From the IMG/VR virus record IMGVR_UViG_3300025929_000012, positions 1 to 64,000 of that record: a stretch of 64,000 nt of DNA; one strand, 5' to 3'. A program made the position numbers and the translations under genes. Under the pieces are notes generated by a model that was not told where the DNA came from, ran no database searches, and saw nothing but the letters and a program-made list of their open reading frames with translations. This DNA comes from a virus. Shown piece by piece: positions 1 to 7,067 of this stretch; the stretch's first letter is position 1; each line of letters starts with the position of its first letter.

Positions 1-31
1 CGTGTCCCGTGCTGACGCGCTCTGCGCGCCC

Positions 32-145
32 ATGAGCATCACCGCGGAGCGCACCCGTGACGCCGCTCTCGTCCTCGCCGGGCACGCCCGCGACGCTACG
101 GAGCTACGCGACTGGCTTGAGGCCCTCGGGCTGGTGACGGCATGA
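32..145 (+). CDS. Small hypothetical protein (possibly 5'-truncated)
   Basis: The frame is open from base 2, so the gene may begin before the window; the first internal ATG is at 32 and gives 37 residues. The product is Ala/Leu/Arg-rich and probably one short helical unit ending in DWLEALGLVTA. Its stop overlaps the next ATG (ATGA), as in a translationally coupled operon. Function unknown. Confidence 0.55.
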   Translation: MSITAERTRDAALVLAGHARDATELRDWLEALGLVTA

Positions 146-450
146 CCTGGACCTTCCTGGCTGTCCTGGCTGTCCTGGTCACGGTGTGGGCTGCCTGCCG
201 GTGCCGGGCATGGCGGGCGGAAGCACGGGAGAAGGCCGCCGCCAGGCAGGAGGAGGCCGCCCGGCTGAACGCCGTGCGACGGCACCCGTCCCGCGTCCCC
301 GGCCTCCCCAGAGACGGGGAGCCGCTCACCGACGCGGAACTGAGCGAGTACACGGGGATCATGTCCCGTCCCGTGCGGGATCCCAAGGCAAGAACAGACG
401 GCAGCCCCCCAGGCGGTCGCGGACAAGACAGCAGTGAGGAAGCACGATGA
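142..450 (+). CDS. Small membrane-anchored protein
   Basis: The 102-residue product has one N-terminal hydrophobic helix (about residues 3-20) followed by a basic, probably helical cytoplasmic part. No enzymatic motif is visible. It overlaps the preceding stop by ATGA and runs into the next gene with a 4-base overlap. Function unknown. Confidence 0.6.
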   Translation: MTWTFLAVLAVLVTVWAACRCRAWRAEAREKAAARQEEAARLNAVRRHPSRVPGLPRDGEPLTDAELSEYTGIMSRPVRDPKARTDGSPPGGRGQDSSEEAR

Positions 451-1508
451 GCACCACCACCGAAACCATCACTCCCGGCGTAGCGGCGCAAGCCCTGGCC
501 TCATTCCAGGCCAGCACCAGGAACCACGAGCTAGCGGTCCTCCGCGACGACGGGCTGTACCGGCACCTGCGGTTCCGCGGTACCGGCTCCTCCTACTGGT
601 TCGACCTGGTCACGTGGCCCGGCAACCTGGCGTTCACCGGCGACATGGGCAGCTACCTGTTCGGCCGGGTCGCCAGCGAGGACATGCTGGCGTTCTTCCG
701 CGGCCAGCGGATCAACCCCGGCTACTGGGCGGAGAAGGTCAAGGCCGCCGACCACGGTGGCGTCAAGCGCTACTCGCCGGAGGTTTTCCTCCAGTCGGTT
801 GCCGAGGAGGCCGCGGCGGGCGAGGAGGAGTTCCCCGGCCTGACCGACGCCGTCAACGCCGCGGTCATCGATGAGCTTTTCAACGCGGAAGACGAGGGGC
901 AGGCGCGGGAGTTCCTGAACGACTTCGAATACCGCCCCGCCGATGAGGATGCCCGCGATGACGCCCCGCTGGCGTTCCGGTTCGCGGACACGTGGGAGTG
1001 GGACCTGACCGACTTCGGCTTCCACTACCTGTGGTGCTGCCACGCCCTCGTGTGGGGCATCGCCCGCTACGACGCGGTCAAGGCCGCCGGGGAAAGCACG
1101 ATAACCGCCGAAACCCCCGGTTCCGCATCCCCCGAGCAGATGCTCCGGGAGTTCCATGCGGCCCTCAACGTCCACGGCGGACTCGCCCCCGCCACCCCGA
1201 CCGCCGATATCCCCGGCTGGGTCCGTGACCTCCGCCTCAAGCTCCTCGACGAGGAAGTCGCCGAGCTTCATGAGGCGATGGAAGCCGGGGACCTTGAGAA
1301 GATCGCGGACGGGATCGCGGACATCGTCTACGCGGCCGTGGGGACCGCCGTTCCGTATGGCATCCCGTTCGACGCGGTACTGCGGGCTGTCCACGAGTCC
1401 AACATGACCAAGGACAACGACCCGGACCTCGGGAAGCTCGTCAAGGGGCCCGGGTACCAGGCGCCCCGCATCGCGGAGATCCTCGCCGCCGCCGGGGACG
1501 CGGCATGA
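447..1508 (+). CDS. Fusion protein with MazG/PRA-PH-like NTP pyrophosphohydrolase C-terminus
   Basis: This is a 353-residue two-part protein. The C-terminal ~110 residues carry the all-alpha NTP-pyrophosphohydrolase pattern: LLDEEVAELHEA, then GIADIVYA, then ESNMTK. In MazG/PRA-PH enzymes the acidic residues of the first two helices bind Mg2+ and cleave a nucleotide to the monophosphate. The N-terminal ~220 residues form a separate unknown domain rich in aromatic residues (WFDLVTWPGNLAFTGDMGSY). The gene sits at the head of the metabolism operon, so nucleotide-pool housekeeping or removal of an alarmone is plausible. The pyrophosphohydrolase call is good; the substrate is unknown. Confidence 0.75.
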   Translation: MSTTTETITPGVAAQALASFQASTRNHELAVLRDDGLYRHLRFRGTGSSYWFDLVTWPGNLAFTGDMGSYLFGRVASEDMLAFFRGQRINPGYWAEKVKAADHGGVKRYSPEVFLQSVAEEAAAGEEEFPGLTDAVNAAVIDELFNAEDEGQAREFLNDFEYRPADEDARDDAPLAFRFADTWEWDLTDFGFHYLWCCHALVWGIARYDAVKAAGESTITAETPGSASPEQMLREFHAALNVHGGLAPATPTADIPGWVRDLRLKLLDEEVAELHEAMEAGDLEKIADGIADIVYAAVGTAVPYGIPFDAVLRAVHESNMTKDNDPDLGKLVKGPGYQAPRIAEILAAAGDAA

Positions 1509-2134
1509 GCGCCGGGACCGCAGAGCAGCCCGCCTACGAGGCGCTGATCCGCTGCCGGTACGCCACCCCCGATGAGGACGGCGACTTCAACGGCTGCGAA
1601 CCGCACCCGGACGCCTGCGACTGGACCTGGTTCTGCAGCGTCTGCGACCGGGAGGTCAGCGACGGCGGGTGCCCCGACCACGCGCCGTCCGACGTGCCGG
1701 GGCTGCAGGTCGTCAGCTGTGACCAGCACCCGCGGACGCGGCTCCTCGCCGACGACGGGTATGAGCCGCCGTGCCCCTGGTGCGTCGCTGATGAAGCGAG
1801 CAAGGCCCACGAGGGATGCGCGCACGCCCGCCACGGCCGGTGGCGACGGTGGCGGGTCACTCACCGGGTGCTGTCGAGCCTGTACGGGGCCGGGGTGCTG
1901 CGCGGCTGGTGCAGTAGCTACGACTCCCGGTGCAAGGGCTGCGCGTCCGGGATCATGCGGGGCCGCAACCGGTACCTGCTGTGGTGGCCCCGGTGGAAGT
2001 GGTCCTGTCTCCTGGTCGCGCGGCACTGGCCCGGCGAGGAAGTCCTTGACGGCCTATGCGGGAAGTGCAACCCATGCGGCACCTGCGGATCGCAGCGGTT
2101 CGATCATGAGGCCGGCTGCGCGGTGGCAGCGTGA
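1505..2134 (+). CDS. Cys-rich hypothetical protein with multiple zinc-ribbon pairs
   Basis: The 209-residue product has many Cys/His pairs: CSVCDREVSDGGC near the N-terminus, CPWCVADE in the middle and CGKCNPCGTCG near the C-terminus. This suggests several structural zinc sites. A basic Arg/Trp-rich stretch lies between them. It overlaps both neighbours by 4 bases. No catalytic motif is recognised. Confidence 0.6.
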   Translation: MSAGTAEQPAYEALIRCRYATPDEDGDFNGCEPHPDACDWTWFCSVCDREVSDGGCPDHAPSDVPGLQVVSCDQHPRTRLLADDGYEPPCPWCVADEASKAHEGCAHARHGRWRRWRVTHRVLSSLYGAGVLRGWCSSYDSRCKGCASGIMRGRNRYLLWWPRWKWSCLLVARHWPGEEVLDGLCGKCNPCGTCGSQRFDHEAGCAVAA

Positions 2135-2271
2135 CCGCCCGCACCGCCCGGCAGGCATTCGCCATCGCGAACCCCCTGAACCGCGCTGACGGCGACATCA
2201 CCCCGTACCGTGCCGCCCGCCAGCACGGCACCGGCCTGCTGATCATGACGATCCTGGCGGTGGACCGATGA
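2131..2271 (+). CDS. Small hypothetical protein
   Basis: This 46-residue frame starts with GTG overlapping the previous stop (GTGA). It contains TARTARQAFAIANPLNRADG and ends TILAVDR. It fills the gap between two other genes, and its coupled start supports a real gene. Function unknown. Confidence 0.5.
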   Translation: MTARTARQAFAIANPLNRADGDITPYRAARQHGTGLLIMTILAVDR

Positions 2272-2295
2272 TCGCGGATCAACGCCGGCCTGCCC

Positions 2296-2550
2296 GTGTG
2301 GCACGTGTCGGTGAGCGCCTGGTCGAGGCGCACGGAGAAGCGGGTTGCCGTCCCGGACGTGTGCGAGCGGGAGTCGGCCAGGCTGCTGCGCGGCGCAGGC
2401 GGCGACCGCGAGTGGTGGCACTGGAGCACGGCCGCCCTGATCGGGCACCTGCGCGTCGGGCTGACCGAAGCCGAGTACGCGACGCTGCCGCCCATGCAGG
2501 CCATCGACGACGCCGGGGAAACCGGCCCGGAGAGGAAGCGGACACCGTGA
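2296..2550 (+). CDS. Conserved-looking hypothetical protein
   Basis: The 84-residue product contains GGDREWWHWSTAALIGHLRV followed by GLTEAEYATLP, which reads as folded protein, unlike the Arg-rich alternative frame. The GTG at 2296 is the first usable start in this frame; the product from 2268 in another frame looks like a shadow. It ends in a GTGA overlap with the next gene. Function unknown. Confidence 0.55.
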   Translation: MWHVSVSAWSRRTEKRVAVPDVCERESARLLRGAGGDREWWHWSTAALIGHLRVGLTEAEYATLPPMQAIDDAGETGPERKRTP

Positions 2551-2678
2551 GCAGAAGCGACCCCGCGCCCATCCCCCTGCCCCCGCTGACTGTCGCCGCC
2601 GTGGACCCGGACGCGATGGAAGCCCTCGGGCAGGCCCTTGACGCCCTCATGGCCGAGGCGGAGGCCAGCGATGCCTGA
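2547..2678 (+). CDS. Small Pro/Ala-rich hypothetical protein
   Basis: The 43-residue product begins MSRSDPAPIPLPPLTV and ends in an acidic helix (EALGQALDALMAEAEASDA). Its GTG start overlaps the preceding stop and its own stop overlaps the next ATG. Coupling on both sides is the main support. Confidence 0.5.
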   Translation: MSRSDPAPIPLPPLTVAAVDPDAMEALGQALDALMAEAEASDA

Positions 2679-3240
2679 CTACCCCGGCACGTGGATCACC
2701 ATCACCGCCCAGGCCGAGGGCAGCGACCATGACGGCTTCCGGGTCGCCCATTACTGGGACGGCCGCACGTTCGCCAGCAAGCCAGAAGCGGTGAGCAACG
2801 GCTTTGAGGCACGCGGGTCCGATGACTTCAACGTCGGCTACGTCAAGGGCGGCCGGCTGGAGTCCCTGTGGTGGATGGAGAACCGCCTCGCCGAGGATGA
2901 GCCCACCCTGGCAGGGATCGCCCGCGAGATCGGTATCGTGGCTTCCGCCCCTCCTCCTGAGCGCGCGGCCAGGCGGCTCCCCCCGCCCCGCCGCGCAGCC
3001 CCGCCCGCCCTCCCCGCATCCCCGGGCGGGCGGGGCCCCGAAGCCCCTGAGGCGCCGCCAGAGGGCAAGGCACCCGGGTACAGCGGGCAAGAGTGGCGCG
3101 ACAAGGTGAAAGCCGCTACCAGCGGCCTGCACGATGAGCAGAGGCGCGGGAAGGGCCGCTACCGGAAGAAGGGCACCGTGCGGCCCGTGCCCGGAATGAA
3201 CCGCAGGATGCCCCCGCAGCCGCCCGGCAGCGCGCCGTGA
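2671..3240 (+). CDS. Hypothetical protein with basic, Pro-rich C-terminus
   Basis: The 189-residue product has a compact N-terminal ~90 residues (GTWITITAQAEGSDHDGFRV) and then a long Pro/Arg-rich, probably disordered tail. The ATG at 2671 overlaps the preceding stop region. It lies directly upstream of the DNA methyltransferase with a 4-base overlap. Function unknown. Confidence 0.6.
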   Translation: MPDYPGTWITITAQAEGSDHDGFRVAHYWDGRTFASKPEAVSNGFEARGSDDFNVGYVKGGRLESLWWMENRLAEDEPTLAGIAREIGIVASAPPPERAARRLPPPRRAAPPALPASPGGRGPEAPEAPPEGKAPGYSGQEWRDKVKAATSGLHDEQRRGKGRYRKKGTVRPVPGMNRRMPPQPPGSAP

Positions 3241-3977
3241 GCGGCCTCCGCATCGGCTCGCTTTGCGCCGGGTACGGGGGTCTTGACCTAGCAGTTGAGG
3301 CGGTACTCGGCGGGGAACTGGCATGGGTCGCTGACAACGACCCCGGGGCCGCCGCCATCCTCGCCCACCGGTTCCCCGCGGTAAAGAACCAAGGAGACAT
3401 CACCAAGGTCGACTGGGCTTCGGCAGAGCCGGTAGAGATCCTGACCGCGGGGTTCCCGTGCACGGACATCTCCTGCGCCGGCCAGCGGAAGGGGCTGCGT
3501 GAGGGCAACCGGAGCGGCCTGTGGTTCCACGTTGCCCGCGTCATCGCCGAACTGAGGCCGCCGCTGGTGGTCATCGAGAACGTCAGGGAGCTGCTCAGTG
3601 AGCGAGCCGATAGCGACATGGAACAGTGCCCGTGGTGCCTGGGAGACCTCGGTGCCGAATCTGCTATGCGGGCACTTGGCGCCGTTCTTGCAGACCTGGC
3701 CGCGCTCGGGCTCGATGCGGAGTGGGTCAGTATTCCGGCGGCCGGAGTGGGAGCCTGCCACCTCCGCTGGCGAGTCTTCATCCTGGCCTGGCCTGCTGAA
3801 GACCCCGACAGCGCAACTCGCGGTGAACGGCGGGTCTCAGCACCCGGACAAGCGGAAGGCGGGGGGCCACGGGCCGACGCTCGCCGATCAGGTGGAGCAC
3901 ATGCCGCCCGCCCCCGGGGGCGCGGGACTGGAAGTCCGGGCAGTCGAACCTCATCGGGACGAACGCCCGGCCGCTGA
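3237..3977 (+). CDS. DNA cytosine-C5 methyltransferase, catalytic part (motifs I-VIII)
   Basis: The N-terminal ~185 residues carry the C5-methyltransferase signatures in order: SAM-binding motif I (GSLCAGYGGLDLAVE), catalytic motif IV with Pro-Cys (AGFPCTDIS, about residue 75), ENV motif VI, and a motif VIII-like HLRWRVFILAW. C-terminal motifs IX/X are missing from this frame: after residue ~185 the product turns into Arg/Gly/Pro-rich sequence and stops at 3977. The missing GNGVVP motif X lies in the +1 frame reading 3598-4446. Phage enzymes of this family methylate phage DNA against host restriction. It may work as a two-polypeptide enzyme with the next entry, as described for M.EcoHK31I, whose second subunit is encoded in an alternative frame. 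Activity cannot be judged from sequence. Confidence 0.8.
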   Translation: MSGLRIGSLCAGYGGLDLAVEAVLGGELAWVADNDPGAAAILAHRFPAVKNQGDITKVDWASAEPVEILTAGFPCTDISCAGQRKGLREGNRSGLWFHVARVIAELRPPLVVIENVRELLSERADSDMEQCPWCLGDLGAESAMRALGAVLADLAALGLDAEWVSIPAAGVGACHLRWRVFILAWPAEDPDSATRGERRVSAPGQAEGGGPRADARRSGGAHAARPRGRGTGSPGSRTSSGRTPGR

Positions 3978-4446
3978 GCGAGGTCGTGGAGATGCTCCTG
4001 CCGACGCCGGTAGCGCACGACGACGGGAAGTCCCCCGAGGCGCACATGGCGATGAAGGCCCGCATGCCCGGCGGCCCGCGGCACTCCATCACGAGCCTGG
4101 CGGTAGCGGCCCAGACGCTCCTCCCGATTGGCGGACTGCCGCAGCCTGGCGGCACCCGGGAGCCTTCGGACGCTACGAGCTCGCCGTGCGACGACACGAG
4201 CGAGCCTTCGGGCGGCCAGCCCCGGCGCCCGTTATGCCCGGCAGGAACGGTGATCCTCGCCTGTCTCCCGCCTTCACAGAGTGGATGATGGGCCTCCCTG
4301 CCGGCTGGGTGACCGATGTTCCCGGCTTGTCCCGCAACGCCCAGCTGAAGGCGCTCGGAAACGGGGTCGTGCCGGCCCAGGCGGAGATGGCGCTGCGGCT
4401 GCTGCTGGAACGCGCGGGCTTCTACGGCCGGGAGCGTGCCGCGTGA
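3598..4446 (+). CDS. Methyltransferase C-terminal polypeptide in overlapping frame (motif X)
   Basis: A GTG at 3598 opens a +1 frame overlapping the catalytic gene by 380 bases. Its first ~100 residues read like the middle/C-terminal part of actinophage Dcm proteins (SEPIATWNSARGAWETS, LQTWPRSGSMRSGS, AGGHGPTLADQVEH). Its last ~75 residues hold the motif IX/X region (SPAFTEWMMGLPAGWV, KALGNGVVPAQ). Between about 3905 and 4140 the family-like reading moves to the third frame (DWKSGQSNLIGTN, EMLLPTPVAHDDGK) and then returns, so two compensating indels, or sequence errors, are likely inside C/G runs. The gene ends overlapping the GTG of the XRE gene. Whether it is a separate subunit or a remnant is open. 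Confidence 0.6.
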   Translation: MSEPIATWNSARGAWETSVPNLLCGHLAPFLQTWPRSGSMRSGSVFRRPEWEPATSAGESSSWPGLLKTPTAQLAVNGGSQHPDKRKAGGHGPTLADQVEHMPPAPGGAGLEVRAVEPHRDERPAAERGRGDAPADAGSARRREVPRGAHGDEGPHARRPAALHHEPGGSGPDAPPDWRTAAAWRHPGAFGRYELAVRRHERAFGRPAPAPVMPGRNGDPRLSPAFTEWMMGLPAGWVTDVPGLSRNAQLKALGNGVVPAQAEMALRLLLERAGFYGRERAA

Positions 4447-4685
4447 CCGTCCCAGCGCCGGCGTGCGCCACGTCACTTACCGCGGCGGCGAGGGTCCGGG
4501 TCCTCCGCAAGGCAGCCGGCTGGTCACAGCGCCTCCTCGCCGAGGAGGCCGGGGTGTCCGGCTGCATGATCACGATGCTGGAGGGCGGTCAGCGGAACTT
4601 CACCCTCCCGGTCCTGGAGCGGGTCGCCAAGGCCCTAGGCACGGACGTGGCGACGCTGGTAGCCCCGGCCGGGAGAAGCCGGTGA
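4443..4685 (+). CDS. XRE-family helix-turn-helix regulator
   Basis: The 80-residue product is a single HTH_XRE domain: VRVLRKAAGWSQRLLAEEAG, then VSGCMITMLEGGQRN and LPVLERVAKALGTDVATLV. The GTG overlapping the methyltransferase stop is preferred; the longer upstream extension is low-complexity and lies in methyltransferase coding sequence. Being coupled to the methyltransferase it may regulate it, as controller proteins do in restriction-modification loci, but no restriction nuclease is seen. Target unknown. Confidence 0.8.
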   Translation: MTVPAPACATSLTAAARVRVLRKAAGWSQRLLAEEAGVSGCMITMLEGGQRNFTLPVLERVAKALGTDVATLVAPAGRSR

Positions 4686-4897
4686 GCACCGCCCTGCCGC
4701 CACGGGGACGGCCTCGCATCCCCAGGGGGAAGTCCCGGCCGCTGCCCCCCGCGTGGACGGGCATCACCGGCCCCGACTGCCACCTGTGCGCATGGTCGTG
4801 GCACAACGGCGTCCGCGAGGTCAAGTTCCGCAGCGAGGCGTGCACCGTCCGCCAGGCACCGGCTAGCAGCGGCTCAGAGGGCGGTGAGGGGCCGTGA
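4682..4897 (+). CDS. Small hypothetical protein
   Basis: This 71-residue frame starts with GTG overlapping the preceding stop. It has a Pro/Arg-rich N-terminus and CHLCAWSWHNGVREVKFRSE in the middle, which could be half of a zinc site. It overlaps the next gene by 4 bases. Function unknown. Confidence 0.5.
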   Translation: MSTALPPRGRPRIPRGKSRPLPPAWTGITGPDCHLCAWSWHNGVREVKFRSEACTVRQAPASSGSEGGEGP

Positions 4898-5091
4898 CGT
4901 TCCCCTGGTGGATGGCCTTCGCCGCGATCGGCGGGGTAGCCGCCGCGTTCCTGCTGTGGCTGCGGCGGGCGGGCCGCCGTTACTGGGTGCGGGGCGCGGG
5001 ATGCCCGGGGTGCGCTTACCGGAACCAAGGGCCTTGCACGTGCAAGCGCAAGTGCATCAACCCCGAGTGCGGGTGGAGGCGGAAGCGGTGA
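4894..5091 (+). CDS. Membrane protein with cytoplasmic Cys cluster
   Basis: The 65-residue product has one transmembrane helix (about residues 4-23) followed by CPGCAYRNQGPCTCKRKC and CGWRRKR, a likely membrane-tethered zinc-binding tail. It is coupled to its neighbours by GTGA overlaps. Function unknown. Confidence 0.55.
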   Translation: MTFPWWMAFAAIGGVAAAFLLWLRRAGRRYWVRGAGCPGCAYRNQGPCTCKRKCINPECGWRRKR

Positions 5092-5207
5092 CCGTCATCC
5101 TGGCCGCCCTCTGGTGGACGCTCCCGGTCCTGCTGGTGCTAGCCCTGTCCAGGCTCACCCCGAGCCTCAGGGACGTAGGGCAGCCCGATAAGGACGGTGA
5201 ATGGTGA
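5088..5207 (+). CDS. Single-pass membrane microprotein
   Basis: The 39-residue product consists of one N-terminal hydrophobic helix (ILAALWWTLPVLLVLALSRL) and a short polar tail. Its GTG start overlaps the previous stop. It is the last gene before a strand switch at about 5.2 kb. Function unknown. Confidence 0.5.
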   Translation: MTVILAALWWTLPVLLVLALSRLTPSLRDVGQPDKDGEW

Positions 5208-5209
5208 GG

Positions 5210-5458
5210 TCAGTCACCGTCGCGGCGGCGCGTCTTCTTCCGGAGCGGACCAACCTCGGGCGCGGTGAGGCGGCTGATCGTGGCCCGGTCAAGGTAGCGG
5301 TCCGTCAGCGCCTCCAGGTCGGCGGGGCCGAGCTCGTCGCCCTTTTCCCGGCGTGCCCGGATGAACATCTCCTTGGCGCGCTCGTGGTCGCGGTTGGCGA
5401 CAGCGCGGCTCGCCCGCGCGGTCCTGACCGCCTCCAGCAGCTCCTCCACCACGTCCAT
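5210..5458 (-). CDS. Small helical hypothetical protein
   Basis: The preferred ATG is at 5458, giving 82 residues beginning MDVVEELLEAVRTARASRAV. An upstream extension to 5551 would cross the probable promoter. The product is mostly charged helix and ends in a basic tail (GPLRKKTRRRDGD). It is the only minus-strand gene in the first 17 kb and is convergent with the membrane microprotein gene. A GATGAT box 6 nt before the ATG, with TTGGCA 18 bp further up, suggests a leaderless transcript. Confidence 0.55.
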   Translation of the reverse strand: MDVVEELLEAVRTARASRAVANRDHERAKEMFIRARREKGDELGPADLEALTDRYLDRATISRLTAPEVGPLRKKTRRRDGD

Positions 5459-5628
5459 GCCCCAATCATCGGTGATCTTGCGTCGCGTTGCCAAGTCACG
5501 CGACAACGTCACCTTAACACGACATGCGCTCTCAGCGCGACAAGTGGACATGACTCACGATCATGTATTACAGTCATGACTGCGTTACCGGACACGGCAC
5601 GCGAGCTACCACGGCAGGAGCCCAGACC

Positions 5629-5925
5629 TTGACCATCACCGACAGCCGGACCGTAGACGCTCATCAGTTCGCCGCCCTGTGCAACCTGTTCTGCCTCGCG
5701 CACTGCGACGGCGGCGAGGAACTGACCGCTGAGGAGATCGGCGACGTCCTGCTCCACCACGCCTACCCGGTGGTCTGCGACCACTCACGGCTGATGGCGC
5801 GCGCCGTGCTCGCCTACCTCGGGTTCCGCACCGGGGACGCCAGGGCCGACGAGCTGATCAGCGAGGTTCACGCCGCGATGCGCAACGGCAAGGGCTCGCT
5901 GCCCTGCGGCGACGACACGCCGTAA
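5629..5925 (+). CDS. Hypothetical protein upstream of the replication genes
   Basis: The chosen TTG start at 5629 follows a GGAG ribosome-binding site 9 nt upstream and gives 98 residues. The frame is open further upstream (ATG 5563), but that part has no protein character. The product is acidic and helical (EELTAEEIGDVLLHHAYPVV). The region 5500-5625 upstream is relatively AT-rich and holds a CATGACT direct repeat (5551, 5574), probably promoter/operator sequence for this replication operon. Confidence 0.55.
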   Translation: MTITDSRTVDAHQFAALCNLFCLAHCDGGEELTAEEIGDVLLHHAYPVVCDHSRLMARAVLAYLGFRTGDARADELISEVHAAMRNGKGSLPCGDDTP

Positions 5926-6053
5926 TACCCCCCTGAAGACCGATGAGCGGGAAGGCGGCCGTGAGTGGCCATCAGCGCCTTGAGCAGCAAGGAGGCTCGC
6001 GCCGAGCGGTTCCGCGATGCTCAGCGCGCCTTGCCGGCAGAAGGGTGGTCCTA

Positions 6054-7067
6054 GTGCCCTGGGCTCGCATCGATGACGGGTTCGACGATCACCCGAAGGT
6101 GCTCGCGCTTCTTGAGCACGACGACGGGGCCACCGCCCTAGGCCTGTGGACCCTCTGCTTCACGTGGGCGAACCGGAACACCCGCAAGAAGGGGAAGGTC
6201 CCGGGGCACCTCCCGGCGAGCCTGCCCCGCCGCTACCTGGGAGTCCTCGGGCGGGACGCGGCGAAACTGCTGGTCGACGTCGGGCTGTGGGACCCGGACC
6301 TGGATGAGGGCGGCTGGCGTATCCACGACTTCGCGCAGCACCTCCCGACGGCGGAAACAAGCTCGGCGCGGGCGGAGGCAGGCAAGCGCGGCGCCGCTGC
6401 CCGGTGGGGCAAGCAGGCTGAAACCCCAGCATCCGATAGCAAATTGCCATCCGGCGATGGCAAACCCGATGGCAGTCGCATAGCTGGCCATATGGCAAAC
6501 GATGGCAAATCCACGGGCACGGCGGAGGAGAGCCCGGCGGCCCCCGGGACGGGCACGGCGGATGGCTCCATGCCATCCGGCGATGGCAATTTGCTATCCG
6601 AGGATGGCAAATCCGATGGCCAGGCGATGGCAAGCGATGGCTCGCGCGCGCGTACCCAGTCCCATACCCATAAGAAGGTCAAAGTCAAAGACTCTGTGCC
6701 GGCTCCGCCGCCACGCGAAGACGTCGAACGACTCTGTGATCACCTAGCCAGCCGCGTCGAAGCCGGAGGCAGCAAGCGACCGGCCATCACCAAGGCATGG
6801 CGCGACGCCGCCCGCCTGATGATCGACCTTGACGGCCGGACCGAGCAGCAGGTCCACGACGCCATCGACTGGTGCCAGAACGACCCGTTCTGGCACTCCC
6901 GCGTCATGGCGATGCCGAAGCTCCGCGAGAAGTACGACCAGCTCCGCTTGCAAGCGATCGAAGAGCGGAAGAAGGCACGCCCCGGCGGCGGCCTCCAGCC
7001 CGGGGCGGCCGGGCACCCGAGGCAGGTCAGCTACAGCGACGAGGAGTACACACGTGGATGGCAGTGA
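6054..7067 (+). CDS. Replication initiator-like DNA-binding protein with internal iterons
   Basis: The GTG at 6054 starts a 337-residue product beginning VPWARIDDGFDDHPKVLALL, a start typical of actinophage initiator/helix-turn-helix replication proteins. The N-terminal ~110 residues form a winged-helix-like domain. Residues ~125-215 are a low-complexity linker whose DNA is the iteron array at 6431-6642. The C-terminal ~110 residues (EDVERLCDHLASRVEAGG, ITKAWRDAARLMIDLDGRT) resemble helicase-interacting parts of such proteins. The helicase loader and DnaB genes follow directly. The arrangement parallels lambda gene O, where the origin lies within the initiator gene. Initiator function is inferred from context and architecture. 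Confidence 0.7.
   Translation: MPWARIDDGFDDHPKVLALLEHDDGATALGLWTLCFTWANRNTRKKGKVPGHLPASLPRRYLGVLGRDAAKLLVDVGLWDPDLDEGGWRIHDFAQHLPTAETSSARAEAGKRGAAARWGKQAETPASDSKLPSGDGKPDGSRIAGHMANDGKSTGTAEESPAAPGTGTADGSMPSGDGNLLSEDGKSDGQAMASDGSRARTQSHTHKKVKVKDSVPAPPPREDVERLCDHLASRVEAGGSKRPAITKAWRDAARLMIDLDGRTEQQVHDAIDWCQNDPFWHSRVMAMPKLREKYDQLRLQAIEERKKARPGGGLQPGAAGHPRQVSYSDEEYTRGWQ
6431..6642 (+). repeat. Iteron array, candidate replication origin
   Basis: About a dozen copies of GATGGCAA (or GATAGCAA), in both orientations, lie in 212 bases: forward at 6435, 6456, 6468, 6492, 6501, 6561, 6582, 6603, 6615, 6626 and 6636, and reverse at 6444, 6571 and 6591. Two larger inverted units, around 6431-6455 and 6575-6601, are near reverse complements of each other. 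The array lies inside the initiator gene in a locally more AT-rich stretch. Confidence 0.7.
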
